Shown piece by piece: positions 19,513-29,160 of a DNA stretch of 64,000 nt. How positions within the stretch are numbered: the stretch's first letter is position 1; every line of letters begins with the position of its first letter. Origin of the DNA: Pseudomonadales bacterium (lineage in GTDB: Bacteria; Pseudomonadota; Gammaproteobacteria; Pseudomonadales; UBA7434). The notes beneath the pieces were generated by a model. It worked only from the letters and a program-made list of their open reading frames with translations. It was not told where the DNA came from and did not search any database. The translations under genes and the position numbers were made by a program. Where the stretch lies: the NCBI GenBank assembly GCA_028223755.1, contig JAOIUY010000004.1:90740-154739 (forward strand). The letters run 5' to 3'.

Positions 19513-20877
19513 ATGAATTTTTATATCCTTGCACGATCTTTAATCATCATATTTTTTATCAATACACTATTGGTATTTAAAGCTTATGCTGTACTGCCCG
19601 CTTTTGATGGTGATGGTCAAGTGCTGCCAAGTCTTGCGCCGTTATTAAAAAAGGTGAACCCTGCTGTTGTTAATATATCAACCTTTGCTACTAAGCAGGT
19701 CGATAACCCTTTGCTTAATGACCCTGTGTTTAGACACTTTTTTGGCGCGCCGAACAATCGCCAGCCTCAGAAGAGACGAACACAAAGTGCTGGCTCTGGT
19801 GTCATCATTGATGCTGAAAACGGTACCGTAATAACTAATTATCATGTGATTAATGGTGCAGATGAAATTCATGTAGGACTTGATGATCAGCGAAGTTTTC
19901 AAGCAACTCTTATTGGTGGTGATCCCGAAGTTGATATTGCTGTTTTAAAAATTGAGGCTGACAATCTTAGTGAGTTGGCTTTAGCTGATTCTGACTTGTT
20001 GCAACAGGGTGATTTCGTTATAGCTATTGGCAACCCTTTTGGTTTAGAGAATACTGTTACTACTGGTGTTGTTAGTGCTTTGGGGCGTTCAGGTTTAGGC
20101 ATTGAAGGCTATGAAAATTTTATTCAGACGGATGCGTCGATAAACCCTGGTAATTCCGGTGGTGCCTTGGTTAATTTAAGAGGTGAGCTGGTGGGTATCA
20201 ACACAGCTATTATTGCTCCTAATGGTGGGAATGTTGGTATTGGCTTGGCGATTCCTATGAATATGGCGCGTAACAGCAGCGAACAGTTACTTGAGCACGG
20301 TGAGGTTCGTCGTGGACAGTTGGGAGTCATTATTCAAGATATGACTGCATCGTTAGCTGAGGCGTTTGACCTTGACCCACAGCAAAAAGGTGTTTTGATT
20401 ACACAAGTACAAGAGGCATCGGCGGCGCAGCAAGCTGGTTTAGAAGCTGGTGATATTATTGTTGGCGTGGATAAGAAAACGATTAGTTCTGCATCGCAGC
20501 TCCGTAATGCTGTTGGTGGCGCTAGAATAGGAGATAAATTAAAACTTGAGTTTTTACGTGAGGGAAAAAAACGTAAATTAACGGTTAAGGTGGGTGAGCG
20601 AGCTAATGTCTTTGCGTCAGTTAAGAAAATTCATCCACGCTTAGAGGGCGCAGAGTTACAAGACGCTGAAGATGGACGTGGTATTCTGGTCAAAAAACTT
20701 GCAAGCGGCTCTAATGCTTCTATGTCAGGGTTAAGAGTTGGTGATAGAATTGTTTCAGTTAATCGAGTGGCGGTTGCTAGTCTTGAGCAGCTAGCGAAAG
20801 TGGCGGAACGCAGCACGGGCAAGATGTTAGTTCGCATTGTTCGTGGTAATACGGCTTTATTTATTGTGCTTTCGTAG
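19513..20877 (+). CDS. degQ: Periplasmic serine endoprotease, DegP/DegQ (HtrA) family
   Basis: The 454-residue protein has a signal peptide (about 1-26), a trypsin-like domain with catalytic His111 (TNYHV), Asp141 (EVDIAV) and Ser215 (NPGNSGGA), and two PDZ domains (about 265-355 and 365-454). This is the Do-family quality-control protease and chaperone of the periplasm. The Q-linker of DegP is short here (PNNRQPQKRRT), which makes DegQ the better label. DegS is excluded because it has one PDZ domain. Start is ATG with AGGAG upstream. A sigma-E-like promoter lies ahead. Confidence 0.92.
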   Translation: MNFYILARSLIIIFFINTLLVFKAYAVLPAFDGDGQVLPSLAPLLKKVNPAVVNISTFATKQVDNPLLNDPVFRHFFGAPNNRQPQKRRTQSAGSGVIIDAENGTVITNYHVINGADEIHVGLDDQRSFQATLIGGDPEVDIAVLKIEADNLSELALADSDLLQQGDFVIAIGNPFGLENTVTTGVVSALGRSGLGIEGYENFIQTDASINPGNSGGALVNLRGELVGINTAIIAPNGGNVGIGLAIPMNMARNSSEQLLEHGEVRRGQLGVIIQDMTASLAEAFDLDPQQKGVLITQVQEASAAQQAGLEAGDIIVGVDKKTISSASQLRNAVGGARIGDKLKLEFLREGKKRKLTVKVGERANVFASVKKIHPRLEGAELQDAEDGRGILVKKLASGSNASMSGLRVGDRIVSVNRVAVASLEQLAKVAERSTGKMLVRIVRGNTALFIVLS

Positions 20878-20956
20878 ATGGTTAAATGTTCTTGATGTGC
20901 TTCAAAACGAGTTTTGCGATGTTGTTTTCTCAATTTAAGGTTTACACATTAATTAG

Positions 20957-21709
20957 ATGATTATCTGGGAGCGCAGTCATGCAGGTAATCATTATCAAGT
21001 ACGAAGGGCGGGTGCTTCAATCCGTCTTTACCGCAATAAGGTTTTTCACTCACAGTATCATGGCGCTCGTCTATTAAATGGCGGCGTTTGGGATATGCTC
21101 TGGCTTCCCTTATTTTTTCGTGATTCGATAAAACCTTTACGTGTTCTGGTACTGGGTGTCGGTGCTGGCGCTGCTATAAAAAAGATTAGCGACTATGTGC
21201 CGCAGGCAAAAATTATTGGCGTTGATATTGATAAGGTCCACCTTCAAGTTGCTCGCCAATTTATTGGGCTTGATTCGCGTCGCGTAAAGTTGGTTCATGC
21301 TGATGCGATTGCTTGGCTTCAGAATTATAAGGGGCCAGCATTTGACCTTATTATTGATGACTTGTTCTTTGAGCAAAATGGTGAGCCTTTTAGAGCCATT
21401 GCCTTTGGTGATAATAAGGCCTTATGGTTGCGCCGTATCAAGTCTTGTCTAACAACTAAAGGCTTGTTGGTTGCTAACTGCGTATCAAGCAAAGAGGCAC
21501 GCTCACTTGTGTCTGGTACTCAAGGCTCGCTGTCTAAAGCCTTCCCTTATGGCTTTTCATTGCGAGAGCCCAGTTATGAGAATATTATTTGTATTGCCTC
21601 TAGAAAGCCGCTGGTTATGGCTGACTGGCGCAGCAATTTAACCTTATCGCTAGGCCATCGCGGCCTACAGTCGCTAAGCAAGACGCAAAAATTTCGTCGT
21701 TTAGCTTAA
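20957..21709 (+). CDS. Spermidine-synthase-like (SAM-binding) protein
   Basis: The 250-residue protein has the nucleotide-binding core of the spermidine synthase/methyltransferase fold: VLVLGVGAGAAIKKIS near residue 60, an acidic IIGVDID strand end, and DLIIDDLF near 130. The N-terminal beta-hairpin domain is reduced to about 50 residues. Proteins of this kind are common in gammaproteobacteria as 'spermidine synthase' or 'fused MFS/spermidine synthase' fragments without proof of aminopropyl transfer. It is on the same strand as the protease gene, 79 bases downstream, and no polyamine genes are nearby. Confidence 0.72.
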   Translation: MIIWERSHAGNHYQVRRAGASIRLYRNKVFHSQYHGARLLNGGVWDMLWLPLFFRDSIKPLRVLVLGVGAGAAIKKISDYVPQAKIIGVDIDKVHLQVARQFIGLDSRRVKLVHADAIAWLQNYKGPAFDLIIDDLFFEQNGEPFRAIAFGDNKALWLRRIKSCLTTKGLLVANCVSSKEARSLVSGTQGSLSKAFPYGFSLREPSYENIICIASRKPLVMADWRSNLTLSLGHRGLQSLSKTQKFRRLA

Positions 21710-21866
21710 AAAGCAGCCGCTTCTAATAGCTTAACCTCACATTACTATTCATTTTGTTATAACTTTATAGCATTAAAGTATTGGGCGTTTGCTTTTCAAT
21801 CGGCTAAATTGCACGCCTGAGAAATGGGCCATCGGTTTGTCCATAAGCATTAAAGATTATTTGATC

Positions 21867-22487
21867 GTGGATATAGAGCAAATTAACCAACAGCTTCGCA
21901 ATGCCAGCGCCAATGAGATTGTCGCTTGGGCGTTATCGCAAGGCAAAAAGACAATTGCGACGACCAGTTTTGGTAAAAACGCAGCTGTGATGCTTAACGT
22001 TATTAGTCAGGTGGACGAGTCTGTGCCCACTATATGGGTCGATACGGGATATAACTTGCGGGATACCTATGTTGTTGCAGATAAGCTGATTAAGCGTATC
22101 CCTCTTGATTACCATGTTTATTCGCCATTAATGACATCTGAGCGCCGAAACGCAGTTATGGGCGGCATACCAACAATGGATGATGAGGCGCTGCATACCG
22201 AGTTTACTCGTCAGGTAAAGCTAGAGCCGTTTAATCGTGCGATTGATGAGTGGGCACCAGAGATATGGATTACAGGTATTCGTCAACAAGAGACGGAGCA
22301 TCGTAAGACCTTAGATGTTTTGAGCTGGGATGCCCGAGGGATTTTAAAAGTTGCACCGTTGTTTTATTGGTCGGATGAGCAGGTCGAGCAATATATGAAA
22401 GATAATGAGTTGTTATCTTGCCGACATTATTTTGATCCGACAAAAGTCCAGGACGGTCGAGAGTGCGGGCTTCATACTTCGGCATAA
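21867..22487 (+). CDS. Phosphoadenylyl-sulfate reductase-like protein, short form
   Basis: CysH-like features are present: TSFGKNAAVML (substrate loop), WVDTGYNLRDTY, VKLEPFNRAI, GIRQQETEHR, and the terminal ECGLH whose Cys is catalytic in PAPS reductases. The paired CC motifs of the APS-type enzymes are absent. The stretch with HPL and GY-SIG motifs that normally precedes ECGLH is replaced by a shorter segment (about YFDPTKVQDGR). The start is uncertain: GTG 21867 gives the MDIEQINQQL opening expected for the family, while a TTG at 21789 would add 26 residues. It probably acts in sulfate assimilation with cysG (41145) supplying sirohaem. Confidence 0.75.
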   Translation: MDIEQINQQLRNASANEIVAWALSQGKKTIATTSFGKNAAVMLNVISQVDESVPTIWVDTGYNLRDTYVVADKLIKRIPLDYHVYSPLMTSERRNAVMGGIPTMDDEALHTEFTRQVKLEPFNRAIDEWAPEIWITGIRQQETEHRKTLDVLSWDARGILKVAPLFYWSDEQVEQYMKDNELLSCRHYFDPTKVQDGRECGLHTSA

Positions 22488-22514
22488 ACGGTCATTCATC
22501 AATCCGTTTATGCC
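22481..22514. terminator. Terminator-like hairpin between convergent genes
   Basis: Perfect 11-base arms (GGCATAAACGG and CCGTTTATGCC) flank a 12-base loop, followed by TCAG and a T-rich run. The left arm includes the stop codon of the PAPS-reductase-like gene. It probably terminates that gene, with purB converging from the right. Confidence 0.65.
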
Positions 22515-22558
22515 TCAGATTTTTTTCTTTAGTTATTCAGTGTTTTTAAAAAGAGTGA

Positions 22559-23953
<1,395 letters not shown>

Positions 23954-24111
23954 TTAATGGTTTTTGTTTGTTGGTTGACGATCTTAGATATTCGCCAATA
24001 GAGTCAAAAAGCTAGGTGTTGATGGCTTGATTGGCATCTTTGTTTGAGGTGGCTACTATGCGTAAAAGCGCTGTTTGAGTCAAACTCTGAGGCCGTGCAA
24101 ATTCACTTCTA

Positions 24112-25191
24112 TCATTTAAATGCTTGCTGAATAACAGCGCCACCCAGACAGTGATCGCCATCGTAGAAGACAATATATTGGCCGGGCGTTATAGCCCTTT
24201 GTGGCTGCTCAAACGTTACCGATAACAAGCCATTATCATCGCTAATAACGCTACAGTCTTGATCGTCTTGACGATAGCGGGTCTTGGCTTTGCATGTTAG
24301 TGGTAGTTCAGGCTTATCTCCAATCCAGTGGCAGTCAATTGCCGTTAACGATTTGCTGTAGAGCAGTTCATGCTCGTTACCTTGAACCACAATTAAAGTG
24401 TTATCTTCGAGGCGCTTTTCGGCAACATACCACGGCGCTTGCGAGGCGTTAGCGACACCGCCAATGCCCAGTCCTTGTCGTTGACCGATGGTGTGAAACA
24501 TCAGGCCGTTGTGTTGCCCCATAGCATTTCCGTTATCGTCAATTATCGAACCGGGATTGGCCGGTAAATAGCGCTCAAGAAAATCTTTAAAGCGGCGCTC
24601 GCCGATAAAGCAAATGCCGGTACTGTCTTTTTTATCATGGGTGACAAGCTGCGCCTGTTTGGCAATGGCGCGTACTGAGGATTTTTCCATTTCGCCAATA
24701 GGGAAAAGTGTTTTTGCAAGTTGTTGCTGTGGCACGGCATGAAGAAAGTAACTCTGATCTTTATTGTGATCGAGACCTTTTAGCAGACGAGTGCCATTGC
24801 TGTCGTGAGAAGTTCTAGCGTAGTGGCCTGTAGCAATAAAATCTGCGCCGAGTTTTTCTGCGTAATCGGCAAAGACTTTAAATTTAATTTCTCGATTACA
24901 CAGCACGTCAGGATTGGGTGTGCGGCCGGCATCGTATTCAGCAAGGAAGTATTTAAAGACGTTATCCCAATATTCTTGAGCGAAATTAACGGTATGAAGA
25001 TCGATATTGAGTTTGTCACAGACGCGCATTGCATCTTCTAAGTCAGTGCGAGCGGTGCAATATTCTGTGCCGTCGTCTTCATCCCAGTTTTTCATGAACA
25101 AGGCTTCGACATGATGCCCTTGATGGAGAAGCTCTAGGGCTGTTACGGATGAATCAACACCGCCGGAAATGCCGACAATCACTTTGCTCAT
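24112..25191 (-). CDS. mnmA: tRNA-specific 2-thiouridylase MnmA
   Basis: MnmA thiolates U34 of Lys, Glu and Gln tRNAs, using sulfur relayed by the Tus proteins. The 359-residue sequence has the PP-loop [10 protein letters not shown] near residues 7-16, catalytic Cys98 in [10 protein letters not shown] and Cys194 in [12 protein letters not shown], which form the persulfide/disulfide pair. The C-terminal beta-barrel domain is present. It lies 94 bases downstream of the NudJ-like gene on the same strand. Confidence 0.96.
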   Translation of the reverse strand: MSKVIVGISGGVDSSVTALELLHQGHHVEALFMKNWDEDDGTEYCTARTDLEDAMRVCDKLNIDLHTVNFAQEYWDNVFKYFLAEYDAGRTPNPDVLCNREIKFKVFADYAEKLGADFIATGHYARTSHDSNGTRLLKGLDHNKDQSYFLHAVPQQQLAKTLFPIGEMEKSSVRAIAKQAQLVTHDKKDSTGICFIGERRFKDFLERYLPANPGSIIDDNGNAMGQHNGLMFHTIGQRQGLGIGGVANASQAPWYVAEKRLEDNTLIVVQGNEHELLYSKSLTAIDCHWIGDKPELPLTCKAKTRYRQDDQDCSVISDDNGLLSVTFEQPQRAITPGQYIVFYDGDHCLGGAVIQQAFK

Positions 25192-25285
25192 GTTTTTAAG
25201 GTATATCTCGATCGGTGTTGGGCGCGCGATGTTGTTTTAAGCAGCATTAAGGCTGGCGCCGGAAGTCTATAAAGCGGGGAGTATT

Positions 25286-25777
25286 CTAACGGTAATCGCG
25301 AACCATGGCCAAAGGATAATGTGGGTCATTGAGGTATTGCTGAATTGTACGGCTAACTACAGGGCTACGATGCTGATCACTTCTGGCGTCGATCTCCTCT
25401 GGCGTTAGCCACAGTGCTTGAATGATGCCTTCATCGAGTTTCGCAGTTGGATCTTCTTCGATTGCTGAGGCTATGAATGTGGTTCTGTGGTAGGTGACAC
25501 CATTATTGGGTGATTGGTAGAGGTTGATATTAAGAAGGCCGGTAATCTCGATATGCCAGCGTGTTTCTTCGAGCGTTTCTCTTACTGCTGCTTGAATCAG
25601 GGTTTCGTCGGCTTCAAGATGACCAGCAGGTTGGTTGATCACGACTTGTCCTTGAGATGAGTATTCTTCAACCATCAAAAAGCGACCGTCTTTTTCGATA
25701 ACTGCTGCAACAGTGACGTGAGGGGTAAAGCTTCTATTTAGATCTTCCGGTTCAATCTGTGCGTTTTTTGTGCTCAT
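25286..25777 (-). CDS. nudJ: NudJ-like Nudix hydrolase
   Basis: The 163-residue protein carries a Nudix box at about residues 52-74 (GHLEADETL, REtLEETR), with the metal-binding REx2EE intact. The usual Gly after the second Glu-Thr is Arg here. Position next to mnmA is the conserved location of nudJ, a phosphatase acting on nucleoside and HMP pyrophosphates. A TRWHIEI segment replaces the usual TGW. Minus strand, between rluE and mnmA. Confidence 0.85.
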   Translation of the reverse strand: MSTKNAQIEPEDLNRSFTPHVTVAAVIEKDGRFLMVEEYSSQGQVVINQPAGHLEADETLIQAAVRETLEETRWHIEITGLLNINLYQSPNNGVTYHRTTFIASAIEEDPTAKLDEGIIQALWLTPEEIDARSDQHRSPVVSRTIQQYLNDPHYPLAMVRDYR

Positions 25778-25837
25778 ATTTAATATTTGCGCGTCTAGTT
25801 AATCTTTAGTGGCTGTCGATTATAACAATATAGAGTC

Positions 25838-26503
25838 TTACCTTTTCAGTTTAGCGTTTTTTTTTGATTTTGCTTGAGTTCGCTTATTAGTCGCCAATGG
25901 TTTTTTAGAGCTGTTGGGAAGGTTGACGTTAACCATTTTACTTTCACCTGGGGCTAGCGCTTCCAGTTTCCAGGGGCCTATTTGGTGTCGAATTAGACGA
26001 AGAACAGGATGGCCGACACTGGCCATCATACGCCTAACTTGACGATTCTTTCCTTGCCGAATGCTGATGTTGATCCATTGACTATTCTGCTCTCGATGAT
26101 TGACTACGGGAGGCTCTCTAACCCATACCGGCGGCGTTTCCGAGAGTCGTTCGACACGAGCAGGTAAGGTTTTACCATCTTTGAGAATAACGCCTTTTCT
26201 TAGTTGTTCTAGTGCGTTCTCTGACGGCGCGCCTTCCACCTGAACCCAGTATGATTTCTCCATTTTGTTGGCAGGCTCTGTAATCCGCGCCTGTAATGCA
26301 CCATTATCTGTCAGAATCAATAGGCCTTCCGAGAGATAGTCCAGCCGACCAGCGGGGTAAAAATTTGGGCGGTCAATCAATTGGGATAGGGTGTCCCTTT
26401 TTGTTGGCGTCGAATTTTCTTCTGACGCATCACCTGTGTTGTTCTTATTATCAGTGAACTGACATAAAACCTGATAGGGCTTGTTAAACAGTAAAAATTC
26501 CAA
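25838..26503 (-). CDS. rluE: 23S rRNA pseudouridine synthase RluE
   Basis: The 221-residue protein has the RsuA/RluB/E catalytic motif GRLDYLSEGLLILTDNG near residues 50-66, the catalytic Asp being in RLD, and GKNRQVRRMM near 155. There is no N-terminal S4 domain, which separates RluE from RluB and RsuA. RluE modifies U2457 of 23S rRNA. The C-terminal tail is Lys-rich, as expected for an RNA-binding protein. Its position divergent from icd is shared with E. coli. Confidence 0.9.
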   Translation of the reverse strand: MEFLLFNKPYQVLCQFTDNKNNTGDASEENSTPTKRDTLSQLIDRPNFYPAGRLDYLSEGLLILTDNGALQARITEPANKMEKSYWVQVEGAPSENALEQLRKGVILKDGKTLPARVERLSETPPVWVREPPVVNHREQNSQWINISIRQGKNRQVRRMMASVGHPVLRLIRHQIGPWKLEALAPGESKMVNVNLPNSSKKPLATNKRTQAKSKKNAKLKR

Positions 26504-26807
26504 TGCAGATTCCTATTTTGCCAATTGCTAATGATTGAGCCGGTATTTGTTGGTAGTAAAGCAGTTAAATCGGCACTTAGTGACGACATTGCAAACAATG
26601 CGATGCTATAATCTTTTCCCGAAATTCTCGCTCTACAGACATCCGCATTTACATTATCTATCCGAATAGACTCTTGTTTCAATGTTGGTTTTTGTTGGTT
26701 ATTTATGATCTGTGAGTGTTAATCAGTCAAAGAGTCGCCGTGAGCTATCACGGAAAGCTTTTTAATCAATGCAGTAACATACTTAATTTTACGGAGTACT
26801 CCTTAAC
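26504..26807. other. Divergent promoter region between rluE and icd
   Basis: This 304-base region has no gene. It contains an extended -10 element for icd at 26604-26612, and just before the icd start the self-complementary GGAGTACTCC at 26793-26802, which includes the ribosome binding site. An open frame on the minus strand (26377-26682) mostly overlaps rluE and is not convincing. Confidence 0.6.
26604..26612 (+). promoter_or_regulatory. Extended -10 promoter element for icd
   Basis: TGCTATAAT is a perfect extended -10 (TGn plus TATAAT). The -35 region is poor, as is usual for extended -10 promoters. It would give a leader of about 190 bases before icd. Confidence 0.5.
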
Positions 26808-28064
26808 ATGGGATATCAACATATTGTTGTGCCTGACAATGGCGCCAAAATTTCTACTAATGCAGACGGTTCTATTTCAGTCCCAGATCGTCCAATTATT
26901 CCTTACATTGAAGGTGATGGCATAGGTGTCGATGTTACTCCACCAATGCTTGCTGTTACTGATGCGGCTGTCGCTAAAGCTTATGGCGGCAAGCGATCTA
27001 TCGCTTGGATGGAAATCTATAACGGCGAGAAAGCCGCTGAAAAATATGAAGGTGACTGGTTCCCAGCAGAAACGTTGGATGCTATTCGCGAATATAAAGT
27101 AGCTATTAAAGGTCCTCTAACGACACCAGTTGGTGGCGGTTTCCGATCTTTGAATGTCGCCTTACGCCAAGAGTTAGATCTATATGTTTGTCAGCGTCCA
27201 GTTCGTTGGTTCTCTGGTGTTCCTTCACCGGTTAAAGAGCCACAAAAAACAGACATGATTATCTTCCGTGAAAACTCTGAAGATATTTATGCCGGTATTG
27301 AGTGGAAAGCGGGTACTGAAGAAGCTGATAAAGTTATCGCTTTTATGCGTGATGAGATGGGTGTATCGAAGATTCGTTTCCCATCAGATTGTGGTATCGG
27401 TGTTAAGCCTGTTTCGTCTCAAGGTACTAAGCGTTTAGTGCGTAAAGCGATTCAGTATTGTATTGATCAAGATTTACCTTCTGTGACATTGGTTCACAAA
27501 GGCAACATCATGAAGTTTACCGAAGGCGCTTTTAAAGAGTGGGGCTATGAGCTTGCACAAGAAGAGTTTGGCGCTGAGCTTTTAGGTGGTGGCCCATGGA
27601 TGACAATGAAGAATCCTGTTACTGGCAAAGAGATCATCATTAAAGATGTAATCGCTGATGCTATGTTACAGCAGATTTTATTACGTCCTGATGAGTACAG
27701 CGTTATTGCAACGTTAAACCTTAACGGCGATTACATTTCTGATGCCTTAGCAGCTCAAGTGGGCGGTATTGGTATTGCTCCAGGTGCTAACTTATCGGAT
27801 GACATTGCATTGTTTGAAGCAACGCATGGTACAGCTCCTAAGTACGCTGGTCAGGATAAAGTTAACCCAGGCTCGGTTATTTTGTCATCAGAAATGATGT
27901 TACGTCACCTTGGCTGGAATGAAGCAGCAGATCTTATCGTTAGTGGTGTTGAAGGCGCAATTGCGGCTAAAACCGTCACCTATGATTTTGAGCGTTTAAT
28001 GGATGACGCAACTTTGTTGAAGTGTTCTGAATTTGGTGATGCAATTATCAAGCATATGAGCTAG
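26808..28064 (+). CDS. icd: NADP-dependent isocitrate dehydrogenase
   Basis: The enzyme converts isocitrate to 2-oxoglutarate in the TCA cycle. The 418-residue E. coli-type sequence has [15 protein letters not shown] near residue 105-120, containing the Ser that AceK phosphorylates in E. coli, then [15 protein letters not shown] and the metal/substrate-binding Asp residues near the C-terminal third, with [16 protein letters not shown]. The GGAG ribosome site sits inside a 10-base palindrome 5 bases before ATG. A strong terminator follows. Confidence 0.97.
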   Translation: MGYQHIVVPDNGAKISTNADGSISVPDRPIIPYIEGDGIGVDVTPPMLAVTDAAVAKAYGGKRSIAWMEIYNGEKAAEKYEGDWFPAETLDAIREYKVAIKGPLTTPVGGGFRSLNVALRQELDLYVCQRPVRWFSGVPSPVKEPQKTDMIIFRENSEDIYAGIEWKAGTEEADKVIAFMRDEMGVSKIRFPSDCGIGVKPVSSQGTKRLVRKAIQYCIDQDLPSVTLVHKGNIMKFTEGAFKEWGYELAQEEFGAELLGGGPWMTMKNPVTGKEIIIKDVIADAMLQQILLRPDEYSVIATLNLNGDYISDALAAQVGGIGIAPGANLSDDIALFEATHGTAPKYAGQDKVNPGSVILSSEMMLRHLGWNEAADLIVSGVEGAIAAKTVTYDFERLMDDATLLKCSEFGDAIIKHMS

Positions 28065-28097
28065 CTGATTCAGCGTTTACATTCGCTGTTTTCGCAC

Positions 28098-28130
28098 ACA
28101 AAAAAGCCGACTTAACGTCGGCTTTTTTGT
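28098..28130. terminator. Bidirectional terminator between icd and cspD
   Basis: A 14-base stem with a TTAAC loop begins ACAAAAAAGCCGAC and has T-runs in both directions. It sits between convergent genes and can serve both. Confidence 0.92.
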
Positions 28131-28170
28131 ATCAAATTGTCGCTTTGTAACTTCACTTGTTTAGAATGAA

Positions 28171-28470
28171 TTAAACAGCGACATCTTCTTCAAGATTTAT
28201 TTCGACTTCTGTATCTAAAATGACACCAGTATTTTGTGCTTCACTGCCAGAAACGTCGGGAGCATCAGCTAATATCTTGATACTAACGGCATGAAGACCT
28301 TTCGGCCCATCAATTGCCTCAAACGCAACGCACTGACCGGCTTTTAACGTACGGTAGCCGTCCATCTCGACAGTAGAATAGTGCGCAAAAACATCTTTGC
28401 CGTCATTATCGGTCAAAATAAAGCCATATCCTTTAGCATTATTGAACCATTTCACCACACCTGTTTGCAT
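28171..28470 (-). CDS. cspD: Cold-shock-domain protein CspD
   Basis: A cold-shock domain (about 1-67) has the RNP1 motif KGYGFI and an RNP2-like VFAHYS, followed by an acidic tail of about 30 residues. CspD of E. coli is a single-stranded nucleic acid-binding inhibitor of replication made in stationary phase. The conserved position next to clpS-clpA supports CspD over other Csp paralogs. The acidic tail (many Glu and Asp) is longer than in E. coli. Confidence 0.92.
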   Translation of the reverse strand: MQTGVVKWFNNAKGYGFILTDNDGKDVFAHYSTVEMDGYRTLKAGQCVAFEAIDGPKGLHAVSIKILADAPDVSGSEAQNTGVILDTEVEINLEEDVAV

Positions 28471-28580
28471 AGTAGTTAATCCTTCAATTCAGTTGTTATC
28501 CATGCCGTTTCTCGATCTAATCTCGATGTTTTTGTATCGATTTTAGCAGTTTTCGCTATAGAGCAAATCAAGATTTAGTG

Positions 28581-28586
28581 TATAAT
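28581..28586 (+). promoter_or_regulatory. Possible -10 element for clpS
   Basis: A perfect TATAAT lies about 145 bases before the clpS ATG in the divergent cspD-clpS region. The -35 is weak, so the call is tentative. Confidence 0.35.
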
Positions 28587-28731
28587 CAACGACTTGGCTT
28601 TATCGTGCAGGGCATAACAGACTCTTTTTAACGCTTGAGCGTGAATTAGTCAAGTAAAAACCCAACAGCTTAAAGGCTGAACAAACTGTATCATGGGCAA
28701 CAAATTTCAGATTGAGTGGTAAATAAATAAG

Positions 28732-29112
28732 ATGAAAAACTCTCACAATGATGAATTTCTACTACCCTTATTAATGAGCGATGATGCTGTAGATGAGGAT
28801 CATGATGGCGACTTAGCGTTTGCGGTTGAAGTTTCTAAGCCCAAACTTGAAGTTCCATCCATGTATAACGTGGTTATGCTGAACGATGACTATACGCCAA
28901 TGGAGTTTGTAGTCGAAGTGATGGAAACCTTCTTTAATCTCGATCGCGAAGCCGCAACCCGGGTGATGTTAGCAGTACATACTATGGGTCGAGCGGTTTG
29001 TGGTTCTTATACGCGCGATATTGCAGAGACGAAAGCCTCCTTAGTCAATCAATACGCCAGAGAAAACCAGCATCCGCTCTTGTGTGAGATAGAGTCATTC
29101 AAAGAAGAATAA
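28732..29112 (+). CDS. clpS: ClpA adaptor ClpS
   Basis: ClpS binds destabilising N-terminal residues and hands substrates to ClpAP. The 126-residue protein has [14 protein letters not shown] near residues 50-63 (the N-degron pocket) and [12 protein letters not shown] longer, acidic unstructured N-terminus of about 40 residues precedes the fold. It is followed after 48 bases by clpA, the normal order. Confidence 0.96.
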   Translation: MKNSHNDEFLLPLLMSDDAVDEDHDGDLAFAVEVSKPKLEVPSMYNVVMLNDDYTPMEFVVEVMETFFNLDREAATRVMLAVHTMGRAVCGSYTRDIAETKASLVNQYARENQHPLLCEIESFKEE

Positions 29113-29160
29113 TGGTCTCTATTTTTAATATAAGAGTTTGAAGTACGAGGTAGTAGTAAA

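Noticed and set aside
26377..26682. 101-codon open frame on the minus strand overlapping rluE and the icd leader
   Set aside because: It mainly overlaps the real rluE frame, has no recognisable domain and no ribosome site.
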